A DNA stretch of 49,125 nucleotides from Desulfobacteraceae bacterium (lineage in GTDB: Bacteria > Desulfobacterota > Desulfobacteria > Desulfobacterales > SURF-15): NCBI GenBank assembly GCA_003599475.1, contig QZKK01000162.1, forward strand, positions 1 to 49,125, in the 5' to 3' direction. This document shows, one piece after another, positions 8,495 to 17,969 of the stretch (the stretch's first letter is position 1; the number at the start of each line of letters is the position of its first letter). Made by a program: the position numbers and the translations under genes. Under the pieces are notes generated by a model. The model saw only the letters and a list, made by a program, of their open reading frames with translations. It had not been told where the DNA came from and made no database searches.

Positions 8495-9265
8495 GTGACA
8501 ATAATTTCTCACAGGCCTTCGCAGTCACCCTTTAAAATTGCTTTTCATGCGGTCGTTCTGGTTCTTATCGTCTTTTTCTGTCTCCCGATCCATGCCGGAC
8601 CCGAGAAAAAATCTTCGAATGAAATCATGCCGGTTCTGACTGAAGGAATGGTCACAAGGATTGACAGAGAGGGGAAAACAGTTCCGGTCGCTCCGGGGGA
8701 CCGGTTTCGCCCTTCCGGTCGAGTTCGAACCGGCATGAAGGCCAGAGCGGCGCTTGAACTTTCCGCTTCGGTACATCTTCGGCTCGATGCGCTTTCAGAG
8801 GTTCGTTTCGATGGAATGCCGGAAGGTGACGGACCGGAAGGACGTTTGTGGATAATGGTTTTAAACGGAGAAGTCTGGGTCAATGCGTCGGCAGTACCCG
8901 AAGGATTCGGCGGCCTGAATATCCGGATGCCGTTTGCAAGCATCCGGATGAATGGAGGGATCTGTCGCCTGACGGTCTTTTCAGACGGCTCCTCGAGAGT
9001 GAAAGTCTATTCCGGGCCTGTGGAAATCCTGAAACCGGAAACCGGCGCGAATCCTGCAAATGCGGCAGGTTCGGCTCAAGGGAAAGGATCCTGGAGTCAC
9101 ATCCTCAATTCCATGCAGCAGATCCATGTCCGCCCGGACGGCACCGCAACAAACCCCTTTCAGTTGATGAAAAAAGTGGATGAAACTCCATGGGTGGAGT
9201 GGAACCGAAGCATGGATGAACGGCTCGGTCCCAATCCAAAATCTAAAATCATCAATCTGAAATAA
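8495..9265 (+). CDS. exported FecR-domain protein
   Basis: A protein of about 256 residues with an N-terminal signal peptide or anchor (AFHAVVLVLIVFFCLPIHA) and a FecR-type beta-sandwich (about 45-175). The FecR features are GMVTRIDREGKTVPVAPGDRF, then R-TGMKARAALELS and a WIMVLNGEVWVNAS strand. GTG8495 is preferred, with AAGGA about 11 nt upstream. A TTG at 8429 overlaps the previous gene and would add a non-hydrophobic leader. Stand-alone periplasmic FecR domains without a sigma/anti-sigma pair are often found beside CHASE2 cyclases, and here the cyclase lies two genes upstream. A sensing or scaffolding role for the cyclase is inference. The gene converges on ahcY with only a CTGAAA-TAAC-TTTCAG hairpin (9257-9272) between the stops. 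Confidence 0.78.
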   Translation: MTIISHRPSQSPFKIAFHAVVLVLIVFFCLPIHAGPEKKSSNEIMPVLTEGMVTRIDREGKTVPVAPGDRFRPSGRVRTGMKARAALELSASVHLRLDALSEVRFDGMPEGDGPEGRLWIMVLNGEVWVNASAVPEGFGGLNIRMPFASIRMNGGICRLTVFSDGSSRVKVYSGPVEILKPETGANPANAAGSAQGKGSWSHILNSMQQIHVRPDGTATNPFQLMKKVDETPWVEWNRSMDERLGPNPKSKIINLK

Positions 9266-9268
9266 CTT

Positions 9269-10578
<1,310 letters not shown>

Positions 10579-10590
10579 TATCTTTCCTGT

Positions 10591-11754
10591 TTACAGCCCC
10601 GCCTTTTCCCGGAGCTCGTTTGCCCTGTTGGTCTCCTCCCAGGTAAATCCGGGCTCGTTTCTTCCAAAATGGCCGTATGCGGCGGTGTTTTTATAGATCG
10701 GGCGCAGCAGGTTCAGGTACTCGATGATCGCAGCGGGCCGCAGGTCGAAGGTGTCTCGAACGATTGCCGACGCTTTTTCCTTGGGTATTTTACCCGTTCC
10801 CATCAGATCGAGCATCACCGAGACAGGCTTCGCCACACCGATGGCATAGGCGATCTGAATCTCGCATTTCTTTGAAATACCCGCGGCCACGACATTTTTT
10901 GCAATATGCCGGGCCATGTACGATGCGCTGCGGTCCACTTTGCTGGGGTCCTTGCCGGAAAAGCATCCTCCGCCGTGGCTCCCCTGCCCTCCATAGGTGT
11001 CGACGATGATTTTCCGTCCTGTCAGGCCGCAGTCTCCCATCGGGCCACCGACGACAAACCGCCCCGTGGCGTTGATGAAGTATCGCGTGTCGCCGTCCCG
11101 CATCTCCTTTGGAATGACTTTGTGGATGACTTCCTTGATGATGGCATCCCGCAGATCGTCATAGGGCACGTCCGGGGTATGTTGCGCCGCGATCACCACC
11201 GTGTCTACCCGCTTGGGACAGCCGTTTTCATACTCGACAGTCACCTGGGATTTCCCGTCCGGGCGTAAGAAATCGAGAGACCCGTTTTTTCGAACGGTGG
11301 CAAGCCGGCGGCAGAGGTTATGCGCATAGAGGATCGGCATCGGCATCAGCTCGGGCGTCTCATCGGTGGCATATCCGAACATCAGTCCCTGGTCGCCCGC
11401 CCCCTGCTCTTTATTCAGGCCCGCATTGACTCCTTGTGCGATATCCGGAGACTGCTGGCCGATGCTGGTAATCACCGAGCAGGTTTTCCAATCGAATCCC
11501 ATGTGTGAGGAGTTGTAGCCGATCTCTCGAATCGTATCGCGGATGATTTGGGGCATGTCCACATAGCAGTCGGTTGTAATCTCTCCGGCGATAAACGCCA
11601 AACCGGTGGTTACAAGCGTCTCGCAGGCCACGCGGCCATTCTTGTCCTTGGAGATGATGGCGTCGAGGATGGAGTCGGAGATCGCGTCGGCAACCTTGTC
11701 GGGATGCCCTTCGGTGACCGATTCGGAGGTAAATAGAAATCTTTCTTTGCTCAT
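10591..11754 (-). CDS. metK: S-adenosylmethionine synthetase
   Basis: Methionine adenosyltransferase, 387 residues, a normal length. It forms S-adenosylmethionine from ATP and methionine in the cytoplasm. Signatures include [19 protein letters not shown] at the N-terminus (ATP/methionine site), the [12 protein letters not shown] loop, and [17 protein letters not shown] good AAAGGAGAG precedes ATG11754. The 5' leader contains a long-range stem (11791-11859), and a dispersed 124-bp repeat lies just upstream of that. It is followed by ahcY on the same strand. Confidence 0.98.
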   Translation of the reverse strand: MSKERFLFTSESVTEGHPDKVADAISDSILDAIISKDKNGRVACETLVTTGLAFIAGEITTDCYVDMPQIIRDTIREIGYNSSHMGFDWKTCSVITSIGQQSPDIAQGVNAGLNKEQGAGDQGLMFGYATDETPELMPMPILYAHNLCRRLATVRKNGSLDFLRPDGKSQVTVEYENGCPKRVDTVVIAAQHTPDVPYDDLRDAIIKEVIHKVIPKEMRDGDTRYFINATGRFVVGGPMGDCGLTGRKIIVDTYGGQGSHGGGCFSGKDPSKVDRSASYMARHIAKNVVAAGISKKCEIQIAYAIGVAKPVSVMLDLMGTGKIPKEKASAIVRDTFDLRPAAIIEYLNLLRPIYKNTAAYGHFGRNEPGFTWEETNRANELREKAGL

Positions 11755-11790
11755 GGTTTCTCTCCTTTGTCATAGTCGAAAAAATGTAAC

Positions 11791-11859
11791 CGTTCGGCTG
11801 TAGGATGAAGACACCGAGAAGAAATCCCCTCAATGCCGGAATGCTTTATCGGCCGAACG
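11791..11859 (-). promoter_or_regulatory. candidate structured 5' leader of metK
   Basis: An 8-bp perfect inverted repeat (CGTTCGGC / GCCGAACG, 11791-11798 and 11852-11859) closes a 53-nt loop about 36 nt before the metK start. I could not match it to the SAM-I, SAM-II or SAH riboswitch cores. It may be an unclassified leader or a chance stem. Confidence 0.35.
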
Positions 11860-11881
11860 ATTTCAAAAAGTCTGCGCAGTA

Positions 11882-12005
11882 CTAAGTCCATCGGCGCATA
11901 AATCCGGTGACGAAGTTACTTGCTCAGGACTTAGTGCCGAGCAAGCAATTATATCTGCCCAGTGCCTGATAATACGTCACAATAATTGCGCGTCGAAGCA
12001 CTAAG
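11882..12005 (-). repeat. dispersed 124-bp structured repeat, copy A
   Basis: Matches 46434-46557 over the full 124 bp with three substitutions. Both ends carry CTAAG in direct orientation. Inside are inverted repeats: GTGACG/CGTCAC, CTTGCTC/GAGCAAG (13-nt loop) and GCAATTAT/ATAATTGC. The central GGACTTAGTGC can pair with either end (CTAAGTCC or GCACTAAG). On the minus strand it contains TATAAT reading towards metK. Its right edge supplies the TAG stop of panC. No ORF is present. It may be a miniature mobile element, a REP-like element or a structured RNA gene. Confidence 0.85.
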
Positions 12006-12885
12006 GAATCAATATCTTGTTGTCGATCAACCGGGTTTTCCCGATCTTTACGGCAATCGCCATCAACGCAGGTCGATCGACGGTTTCAACTCCATTCAAC
12101 GTTTCGGGATCGCACACACGGATGTAGTCGATTGACGCATCGGGCTGCGATTGGATCACGGCATTCGCCGCCGAAACGATATCGGCGCTTCGACGGGCTC
12201 CGGAAGAAACAAGCGCCTGCGCTTTCAAAAGCGATCGATGAATGCAGCGGGCCGAAATCCTTTGTTGATCCGTCAGGAAGCTGTTCCTCGAACTCATGGC
12301 CAGCCCGTCAGGCTCTCTGACCGTTTCTCCTCCCAGAATATCGATATCGAAATTGAGATCCTTCGCCATCCGGCGGATGATTTGAAACTGCTGGTAGTCC
12401 TTCTTTCCGAAAATGGCGATATGCGGCCGGACGATGTTGAACAGCTTGCAGACGACGGTTGCGACCCCGCGAAAATGGATCGGACGGGAAAGGCCGCAGA
12501 GATGTTTCGGCAGCTCCTCCAAGTTGACGTAGGTCTGAAAGCCCCGACCGTACAAGGACTCCGCTTGAGGCGTAAACACAAAATCGACGCCTTCGCGCTC
12601 CGCCGATGCGAGATCCCTGTCGAGATCCCTCGGATACGATTCGTAGTCTTCTCCAGGTCCGAACTGCGTGGGGTTGACGAATATGCTGACGACCAGGGCA
12701 TCTGCCATTCCGCGCCCGGTCCGCATCAGAGAGAGGTGTCCGTCATGGAAAAACCCCATGGTGGGCACAAGCACGATCTTTTTCCCGGCACGCCGCAGCC
12801 GGTCTGCTTGAGCCTGCATCTTTTCTATGGATGTAACCGTTTCGATCGTCGGTCTCCTCGCAATCGTCCGGCCGTTGAGGGCCAC
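12001..12885 (-). CDS. panC: pantoate--beta-alanine ligase (pantothenate synthetase)
   Basis: Makes pantothenate from pantoate, beta-alanine and ATP (coenzyme A pathway, cytoplasm). The HxGH-class nucleotidyl-transfer signature is PTMGFFHDGHLSLM. FVNPTQFGPGEDYESYPRD, FGKKDYQQFQIIRRM and AMSSRNSFL are the usual pantoate- and ATP-site segments. The stop codon lies inside the right edge of repeat copy A, but the C-terminus looks full length. The start is uncertain: GTG12885 gives 294 residues but has no clear ribosome-binding site. An AGGAGA lies about 12 codons downstream, next to the first conserved residues (IETVTS), where no standard start codon exists. No panB or panD is adjacent. Confidence 0.95.
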   Translation of the reverse strand: MALNGRTIARRPTIETVTSIEKMQAQADRLRRAGKKIVLVPTMGFFHDGHLSLMRTGRGMADALVVSIFVNPTQFGPGEDYESYPRDLDRDLASAEREGVDFVFTPQAESLYGRGFQTYVNLEELPKHLCGLSRPIHFRGVATVVCKLFNIVRPHIAIFGKKDYQQFQIIRRMAKDLNFDIDILGGETVREPDGLAMSSRNSFLTDQQRISARCIHRSLLKAQALVSSGARRSADIVSAANAVIQSQPDASIDYIRVCDPETLNGVETVDRPALMAIAVKIGKTRLIDNKILIP

Positions 12886-12925
12886 GATACGGCGTGAGGT
12901 TTTTTCATAAGCGTTTCATCTTCAT

Positions 12926-12959
12926 TTTTTGGCGCTTCGTGTTCGTGAGGCGCCAAAAA
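12926..12959. other. 10-bp-stem palindrome
   Basis: TTTTTGGCGC / GCGCCAAAAA with a 14-nt loop lies between the cyclic-nucleotide-binding gene and panC. The T-run is on the 5' side and the A-run on the 3' side of the stem on both strands. This is the reverse of an intrinsic terminator. It may still act as a hairpin or a protein-binding site. Confidence 0.5.
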
Positions 12960-13104
12960 CTCCGTCTCCTTATGTGGTGACGTCCGGTTTATAAAATGGT
13001 GTAGACTAAGTCAATAGATTTAAATTGTCAACTTGGAGAAAGTTGCGCCAGCAATTCTCGGTGAACTGCGGGCAAGAGCCGGGGGCCGGATTTTGAGGAG
13101 CTCC

Positions 13105-13581
13105 CTAAAAGAAGGAGCGCAGGTCGGGGTGACTGGAGATGGCCTTCAGAAACTGCTCCGTTCGATGGTCCAGCCGTTTTTTGACGACCTGGAGCAGGCG
13201 CTGAAAGATGATGTATCCCATCCTTGGATCCGATTCCATGAGCGGGAGTATCTTTTCTCTTCTGAAAGAAAAAATCTCGCACGGCTCCGCACAGATCGCA
13301 TCGGAGGTGTATGCGCCTCCATCGAGCATCGCGGACCATCCGAAGGAAAATCCTGCCTTGATCGTGCCGACCGAAACGGTGATGTTTTCCGATATCCTCT
13401 TTTCCAGAAGCATCTTTCCTCTGCGAAGCATATAGAAACGGCCGGCAGGCTCTCCTTCCAGAAACACCTGCTCGCGCTCATCGAACCGGAGAAAGTCGAC
13501 GATCGGAATGACCCTTTTCAGCATCTCGTCTGAAAGATATGTCAGAATGACGATTTTTTTCAAATCCTCTATTTCCAGCAT
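13105..13581 (-). CDS. stand-alone cyclic nucleotide-binding domain protein
   Basis: A 158-residue CAP/CRP-type effector domain without a helix-turn-helix. The jelly-roll is recognisable from EQVFLEGEPAGRFYMLRRGKMLLEK, the phosphate-binding-cassette region around TIKAGFSFGWSAMLDGGAYTSDAICAEPCEIFSF, and the C-terminal helix REKILPLMESDPRMGYIIFQRLLQVVKKRL. The cassette lacks the classical R-(S/T)-A pair, so the ligand may not be cAMP. It cannot bind DNA by itself and probably acts by protein contacts. The CHASE2 cyclase at 5154-7418 is a possible source of ligand, but that link is inference. No strong ribosome-binding site is seen, and a heptanucleotide array lies immediately upstream. Confidence 0.82.
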   Translation of the reverse strand: MLEIEDLKKIVILTYLSDEMLKRVIPIVDFLRFDEREQVFLEGEPAGRFYMLRRGKMLLEKRISENITVSVGTIKAGFSFGWSAMLDGGAYTSDAICAEPCEIFSFRREKILPLMESDPRMGYIIFQRLLQVVKKRLDHRTEQFLKAISSHPDLRSFF

Positions 13582-13597
13582 AAGAAACCCCGTGGAA

Positions 13598-13735
13598 TTT
13601 TAGATTTTAGATTTTAGATTTTAGATTGACGATTGACGATTGCGATGAAAGATCGGCGCCCTCTGACACCTGACACCTGAAACCTAAACACTGAACACTG
13701 AACACTGAAACCTGACACCCTGAAACCTGACACCT
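13598..13735 (-). repeat. intergenic heptanucleotide repeats, TTTAGAT, GATTGAC and CTGAAAC/CTGACAC families
   Basis: Three different 7-bp families follow each other in one gap. They are TTTTAGA units (13598-13625), GATTGAC-type units (to about 13645), and a run mixing CTGACAC, CTGAAAC and CTGAACA (13672-13735). All keep a 7-bp register with single-base slips. Confidence 0.85.
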
Positions 13736-13748
13736 TCACTATTGTCAC

Positions 13749-15224
13749 TCATTTCCCGAAAAAAAAGTACCTTGCGGCCTGCTGCGCCAGATGAAGAAAC
13801 GGCTGCGGAACGAAAAACAGCCAGATGGAGCCGATCGCCGTAAGAACAGGCGGAATCAGGCACCAAGCCGGGGCCTCCTGAAATCCATTCCCGAACTTCG
13901 CGCAGGGACCGAAGTAGGCTCTGTAGACGATCGGCAGAAAATAGGCCGCATTCAGAAGTGAACTGGAAAGCAGCAGAGCCGCCATGAGCATCCGATCGGA
14001 CTCGAAACTCCCCAGCAAAAGATACCATTTGCTGACGAAGCCCCCGCAGGGCGGCAGCCCGATGACACTGAGAGAGCCGATAAAGAAACAGCCGAGCGTA
14101 ACCGGCATCCTCCTCCCGAGTCCGTCCATCTCGCTGATGTAACGCGTGCCGGTGGCGACAAAGATCGCCCCCGCACAGAAAAAAAGGGTGATTTTTCCGA
14201 AGGCATGCATCGCGATGTGGAGCATGCCTCCAGTCAACCCCTCCGGTGAAAGCAGCGAAGCTCCCAGTACGATATAGGAAAGCTGGGCGATGGTCGAAAA
14301 AGCGAGCCGGAGCTTCAACTCATCCTGGTTCAAAGCGATCAGCGATGCGGCAAGAATGGTGAAAGCCGCTATCGGACTCAGCAAGAGATCCAGGTTCATC
14401 GTGCCGAGAAGATCGACCCCGAAGATGCCGGTGATCACTCGAAGGATCGAAAAAGCGCCCGCCTTGACCACGGCCACTGCATGCAGCAGGGCGCTGACCG
14501 GCGTGGGGGCGACCATGGCGGCCGGAAGCCACGAATGGAAAGGCATCACCGCCGCTTTGGCAAAACCGAACAGGCATAACAGAAGAAGGATCTTCACCTC
14601 GAAAGGGCCGGCTTTCCCGCTCAGTATCCCCTGCCGGGCAAAATCGAGCGTGCCGGCTGCTCCGTATATGTAGAGCATCGCCGGCAGGAGAAGCCCGATG
14701 GAAGAGCCCACGATATATGCCAGATATTTCCTTCCGGAACGTCTCGCTTCGTTATCCTGATGATGGGCGACCAGCGGATAGGTGGCAAACGAGAGCATCT
14801 CGTAGAAAAGATAGAGCGTCAGGAGGTTGGCTGAAAAAGCGATTCCGATGGTAGCCGAAAGCGAGAGGGCGAAATAGCAGAAATACCGGGTTTGCCCGTG
14901 CTCATCGAGCCCCCGCATGTAGCCCACGGAAAAGGCGGAGGTTACGATCCAGAGGAAAGAGGATACCAGGGCAAACAGAAGCCCGAATGCGTCCACGCGG
15001 AAACCGATGAAGACGCCGGGAAGAACCCGGGCCGCCGTGTATTCGAGAGAAGAGCCCGCAAGGACCGCGGGGACCATGCTGGCGACGATTGAAAACTTGA
15101 CGATGGCGGCGACAAATGTCCAGCTCTCACGAAGGTTGGGTTTCCGGCTGCGGACAATGAAAGGCACGGCGGCCAGAGAAGCCAAAACCGCCAGAAGAGG
15201 TTTGATGGAGACGACCGGTGCCAT
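13749..15224 (-). CDS. Mrp/Mbh-type antiporter subunit, NuoL/M/N family (third copy)
   Basis: A 491-residue polytopic membrane protein of the proton-conducting NuoL/M/N-MrpA/D family, last gene of the Mrp operon. Conserved features are the trans-membrane Glu segment LYLFYEMLSFATYPLV, a broken-helix Lys segment (GFAKAAVMPFHSWLPAAMVAPTPVSALLHAVAVVKAGAF) and GLPPCGGFVSKWYLL near the end. It starts 5 nt after the upstream mnhD-like gene, so the two are co-translated. Mrp complexes usually have one MrpA-type and one MrpD-type subunit. This operon has three such subunits, and this is the extra one. It would add a third ion channel to the complex, as in some Mbh/Mbs-type membrane arms (inference). 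Confidence 0.9.
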   Translation of the reverse strand: MAPVVSIKPLLAVLASLAAVPFIVRSRKPNLRESWTFVAAIVKFSIVASMVPAVLAGSSLEYTAARVLPGVFIGFRVDAFGLLFALVSSFLWIVTSAFSVGYMRGLDEHGQTRYFCYFALSLSATIGIAFSANLLTLYLFYEMLSFATYPLVAHHQDNEARRSGRKYLAYIVGSSIGLLLPAMLYIYGAAGTLDFARQGILSGKAGPFEVKILLLLCLFGFAKAAVMPFHSWLPAAMVAPTPVSALLHAVAVVKAGAFSILRVITGIFGVDLLGTMNLDLLLSPIAAFTILAASLIALNQDELKLRLAFSTIAQLSYIVLGASLLSPEGLTGGMLHIAMHAFGKITLFFCAGAIFVATGTRYISEMDGLGRRMPVTLGCFFIGSLSVIGLPPCGGFVSKWYLLLGSFESDRMLMAALLLSSSLLNAAYFLPIVYRAYFGPCAKFGNGFQEAPAWCLIPPVLTAIGSIWLFFVPQPFLHLAQQAARYFFFGK

Positions 15225-15229
15225 TTTCT

Positions 15230-16714
15230 CTATGCGATCCCTTCAGGTACGACAAACCGGATGATTCGGGAAACGATATCGCCCGTGTAGATCCCCAGTA
15301 CGATCAGGCATGCGGCAACCGCGAGCAGTGGAAGGACCATCTCCATCGGTGCTTCACTGCGGGCAATTGCATGCGCATCGGAATGATCTGCAGCGGGTTC
15401 AAAGAAGCCGATTTCGACGATTCTGAAAAAGAGGGCGATGTTGACGAGGCTGCTGAACAGCAGGGCCCCCACGAATTCGAAGCGGCCGGCGGAGATCGCA
15501 CCGGAAATCAGATACCATTTGCTGAAAAAGCCGCAGGTCGGCGGCACCCCGATGATGGAAAGCGCAGCCGTTACAAAGGCGGCCATGGAAAAAGGCATTT
15601 TCCGGAAAAGCCCCTGGAGATCGCCGAATGCCTCGCCTTTTACTCTGTAGACGATGTTTCCCACCGCCAGAAAGATACACAGCGTCATTGCCGCATCGTT
15701 TACGATGTGGAGGATTGCACCCGTGATTCCGGACCGGTTTCCCAGCCAAAAACCGCCCACCATGTATCCGACCTCGGCAATGAGCACATAGGCCAGAAAA
15801 CGTTTTAGCCGCCTCTCCGAGAGTGCTAAGACGGAAGCCGCAACGATGCCGGCAGAGGCCATCCAGACAAATACGGTACGGATCGCGGAATCGGCGAAAG
15901 CAAACGCCGGGGTAAACACGAAAAGCGTGATTCGAATCATCACGTAAATCATCACCTTGGTCGTCAGGGGAGCAATGAGGCTGACCGCGGCCGATGGCGA
16001 GAAGGCGTAGGCATTGGGGAGCCACATATGAAACGGAAACAGCGCCATCTTGATGAAAAGACCGGCCATGCAGATGACGAATGCAGTGAGAATCACCCTG
16101 GAGCCATAGAGCTTGGGCAGAATTCCGGCCATGTCGGCCATGTTCAGCGAGCCGGTCATCATGTAGAGGTAACCGATTCCGAGCAGATAGAAGCTTGCCC
16201 CGATCGTTCCCATCAGTACGTAGTTGAGGCCGGCGAGGGGGGCATGATCCTTTCCCATGCCGATAAGGGCGTACCCGGTCAGAGATGATATTTCCAGGAG
16301 CACATAGAGGTTGAAGGCATCTCCGGTGACCGCGATTCCGGAAAGCCCGGCTCCGAAAAGAAGGTAAAGGGTATAGAAAGGACCGACCTTTCCCGGAAAA
16401 TCGCTCGCCACGATTTTCCGGGTCGCAACGAGGTTGATCAGGGAAACCGCCGTAATGACCACCAGGATCAAGCCGTTGAGATGATCCACCGCATAGGTGA
16501 TTCCCCATGGGGCAGGCCATCCGCCCAACCGGTAGCCCACGGAGCCGAACCTGAGCACCCTATCGAGAAGTCCGACTGCGACGCCAGAGGATGCGGCCAG
16601 CGAAAGGAGAGCGACCGGGTAGCACAATCTTTCTTTCACCCAGCCGATTCCGGCTGCTGCAAGCGCTCCCAGCAGGGGAATGATGATGATCAGTGCGGGA
16701 AAATGCTCGCTCAT
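15230..16714 (-). CDS. mnhD: Na+/H+ antiporter subunit D (MrpD/MnhD-like)
   Basis: A 494-residue polytopic NuoM/N-like subunit. It has LYVLLEISSLTGYALIGMG (key Glu), a Lys-containing GLFIKMALFPFHMWLPNAYAFSPSAAVSLI helix and IIGVPPTCGFFSKWYLISG. ATG16714 overlaps the mnhC stop by four bases (ATGA), which indicates translational coupling. It is followed 5 nt later by a second homologue. It belongs to the ion-translocating core of the Mrp complex in the inner membrane. Confidence 0.93.
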   Translation of the reverse strand: MSEHFPALIIIIPLLGALAAAGIGWVKERLCYPVALLSLAASSGVAVGLLDRVLRFGSVGYRLGGWPAPWGITYAVDHLNGLILVVITAVSLINLVATRKIVASDFPGKVGPFYTLYLLFGAGLSGIAVTGDAFNLYVLLEISSLTGYALIGMGKDHAPLAGLNYVLMGTIGASFYLLGIGYLYMMTGSLNMADMAGILPKLYGSRVILTAFVICMAGLFIKMALFPFHMWLPNAYAFSPSAAVSLIAPLTTKVMIYVMIRITLFVFTPAFAFADSAIRTVFVWMASAGIVAASVLALSERRLKRFLAYVLIAEVGYMVGGFWLGNRSGITGAILHIVNDAAMTLCIFLAVGNIVYRVKGEAFGDLQGLFRKMPFSMAAFVTAALSIIGVPPTCGFFSKWYLISGAISAGRFEFVGALLFSSLVNIALFFRIVEIGFFEPAADHSDAHAIARSEAPMEMVLPLLAVAACLIVLGIYTGDIVSRIIRFVVPEGIA

Positions 16715-17139
16715 TGCTTCCGGTCCGATCGGTCTTGCGACCGGTCTTGAGATCGGATTTGTGAATGGATCTCATCTTCTTCGAGCGTGCCGTACTGGTG
16801 GTGGATCTTCAACGCCAGACTCAGGGCCACCCCGAGTGTTCCCACCGCAACGACAATGGCGGTCAGCATCAGCACGTGGGGCAGGGGATTGATATAATCG
16901 GCGGCATGAACCGGATGTGTTGCGCCATAGTGGTTGACGATGATTGGAATCGTCGCTCCCTTCTTTGCCCCCACAGAGATGTAGAAGAGGATGATGGCCG
17001 TCTGGAGTATGTTCATACCAATGATCTTCTTGACCATGTTGTTCTTTACGATCACGGCATAAAGTCCGATGATCGCAAGACTGATATAGATCCAGTAATT
17101 GTATTTTGAGACGAGTTCGGTAAGGAACGAATCCATCAT
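16711..17139 (-). CDS. mnhC: Na+/H+ antiporter subunit C (NuoK-like)
   Basis: A 142-residue, three-TM NuoK/MnhC-type subunit. TM1 has YWIYISLAIIGLYAVIV, TM2 has KKIIGMNILQTAIILFYISVG with the conserved MN-x-Q pattern, and TM3 has HVLMLTAIVVAVGTLGVALSLALKI. It overlaps mnhB by one base and mnhD by four. The hydrophilic C-terminus carries a 12-nt tandem repeat (SQDRSQDR) that is not part of the family core. Confidence 0.93.
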   Translation of the reverse strand: MMDSFLTELVSKYNYWIYISLAIIGLYAVIVKNNMVKKIIGMNILQTAIILFYISVGAKKGATIPIIVNHYGATHPVHAADYINPLPHVLMLTAIVVAVGTLGVALSLALKIHHQYGTLEEDEIHSQIRSQDRSQDRSDRKQ

Positions 17140-17969
17140 CAGAGCCCTTCGTCGATTCTTCCCATGGAAGAAAGAACATAGTAGATCCAGGCCATCGTTG
17201 CCATCACTGTCAAACCGACTCCGATTTCAACGATCAGGATGCCATGGGATCGTACAAGCACCGGATCTTCCCCCAACCATCCCGCAAGTGCGCTGTAGTC
17301 TAAAAAATTGCCGCCCAGAAGAATGCAGAGGGCCCCTGTGCCGGCATAGATAAAAATACCCGTGGCTGTCAGAAATGCCCCCGCCCGCTCACTCAATCGC
17401 TGGAGGGTGGATCGGAGGTCGTAAGAAATGGCAAAAAGAATGATGGAAGCTCCCAGTATCACTCCCCCCTGGAAGCCGCCGCCCGGACTGTAATGCCCGT
17501 GGGCGATCACGTAGAGCCCGAAAAGCTGAATAAAGGGGATGACAAGCCGGCAGGTGGTTCGAATGATCAGATCGTAGGGGGTCCAGAGTGTGTCGATGCG
17601 TTCGAAATCGGGGCTTTCCTCCGGAAGCCTCCCGCCTTTCTCGATCCTGAGCGTTACTCCGGTGGGGATGTGCCGGTAGTAGCGGACCTCCCCCCGATCC
17701 CGCAGGAAAACCCGCAACAGAAAAAAGCAGGCGATTCCGGCGGAAAAAATGACGGTGGTCTCAAACAGGGTATCGTAGCCCCGATAGTCTGCCAGCACGG
17801 CCGTAACGATGTTTGGAACCGATGTTTCCTCCAGGCTTTTTTCGATATAGCGGGGAGACACGTGTCCGGCGGCCGGAGACTCCGGATCGCTGTAGGCGGG
17901 GAAATCGGCCGTTCCGTATATCAGGAGCCCCCAGCATGAGATGACGACGAGTAAGGCAAGCCTCTTCAA
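17139..17969 (-). CDS. mnhB: MbhE-MnhB fusion subunit of Mrp-type antiporter
   Basis: A 276-residue membrane protein with two parts. Residues 1 to about 110 resemble MbhE: an N-terminal TM, then YRGYDTLFETTVIFSAGIACFFLLR. Residues of about 145-276 are MnhB/MbhF: TTCRLVIPFIQLFGLYVIAHGHYSPGGGFQGG followed by TM helices, with HGHYSPGGGFQGG as the family signature. The start is TTG17969, which overlaps the TGA of the MbhD-like gene (TTGA) with GGAGGA just upstream. The longer frame upstream only covers MbhD in another frame. In Mbh and many Mrp operons these parts are separate or lie at the end of MrpA. Confidence 0.9.
   Translation of the reverse strand: MKRLALLVVISCWGLLIYGTADFPAYSDPESPAAGHVSPRYIEKSLEETSVPNIVTAVLADYRGYDTLFETTVIFSAGIACFFLLRVFLRDRGEVRYYRHIPTGVTLRIEKGGRLPEESPDFERIDTLWTPYDLIIRTTCRLVIPFIQLFGLYVIAHGHYSPGGGFQGGVILGASIILFAISYDLRSTLQRLSERAGAFLTATGIFIYAGTGALCILLGGNFLDYSALAGWLGEDPVLVRSHGILIVEIGVGLTVMATMAWIYYVLSSMGRIDEGL

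Noticed and set aside
11755..11881. Known SAM-I, SAM-II or SAH riboswitch upstream of metK
   Set aside because: None of the conserved cores of these classes could be recognised on the minus strand.
11882..12005. 124-bp repeat as an integron attC site
   Set aside because: Size, palindromic character and position at gene ends fit, but the ends lack the RYYYAAC and GTTRRRY core sites and no integrase or cassette array is seen.
12926..12959. Palindrome as an intrinsic terminator
   Set aside because: The T- and A-runs are on the wrong sides of the stem for either strand.
13598..13735. Heptamer arrays as CRISPR
   Set aside because: The units are 7 bp, contiguous, without unique spacers, and no cas gene is present.
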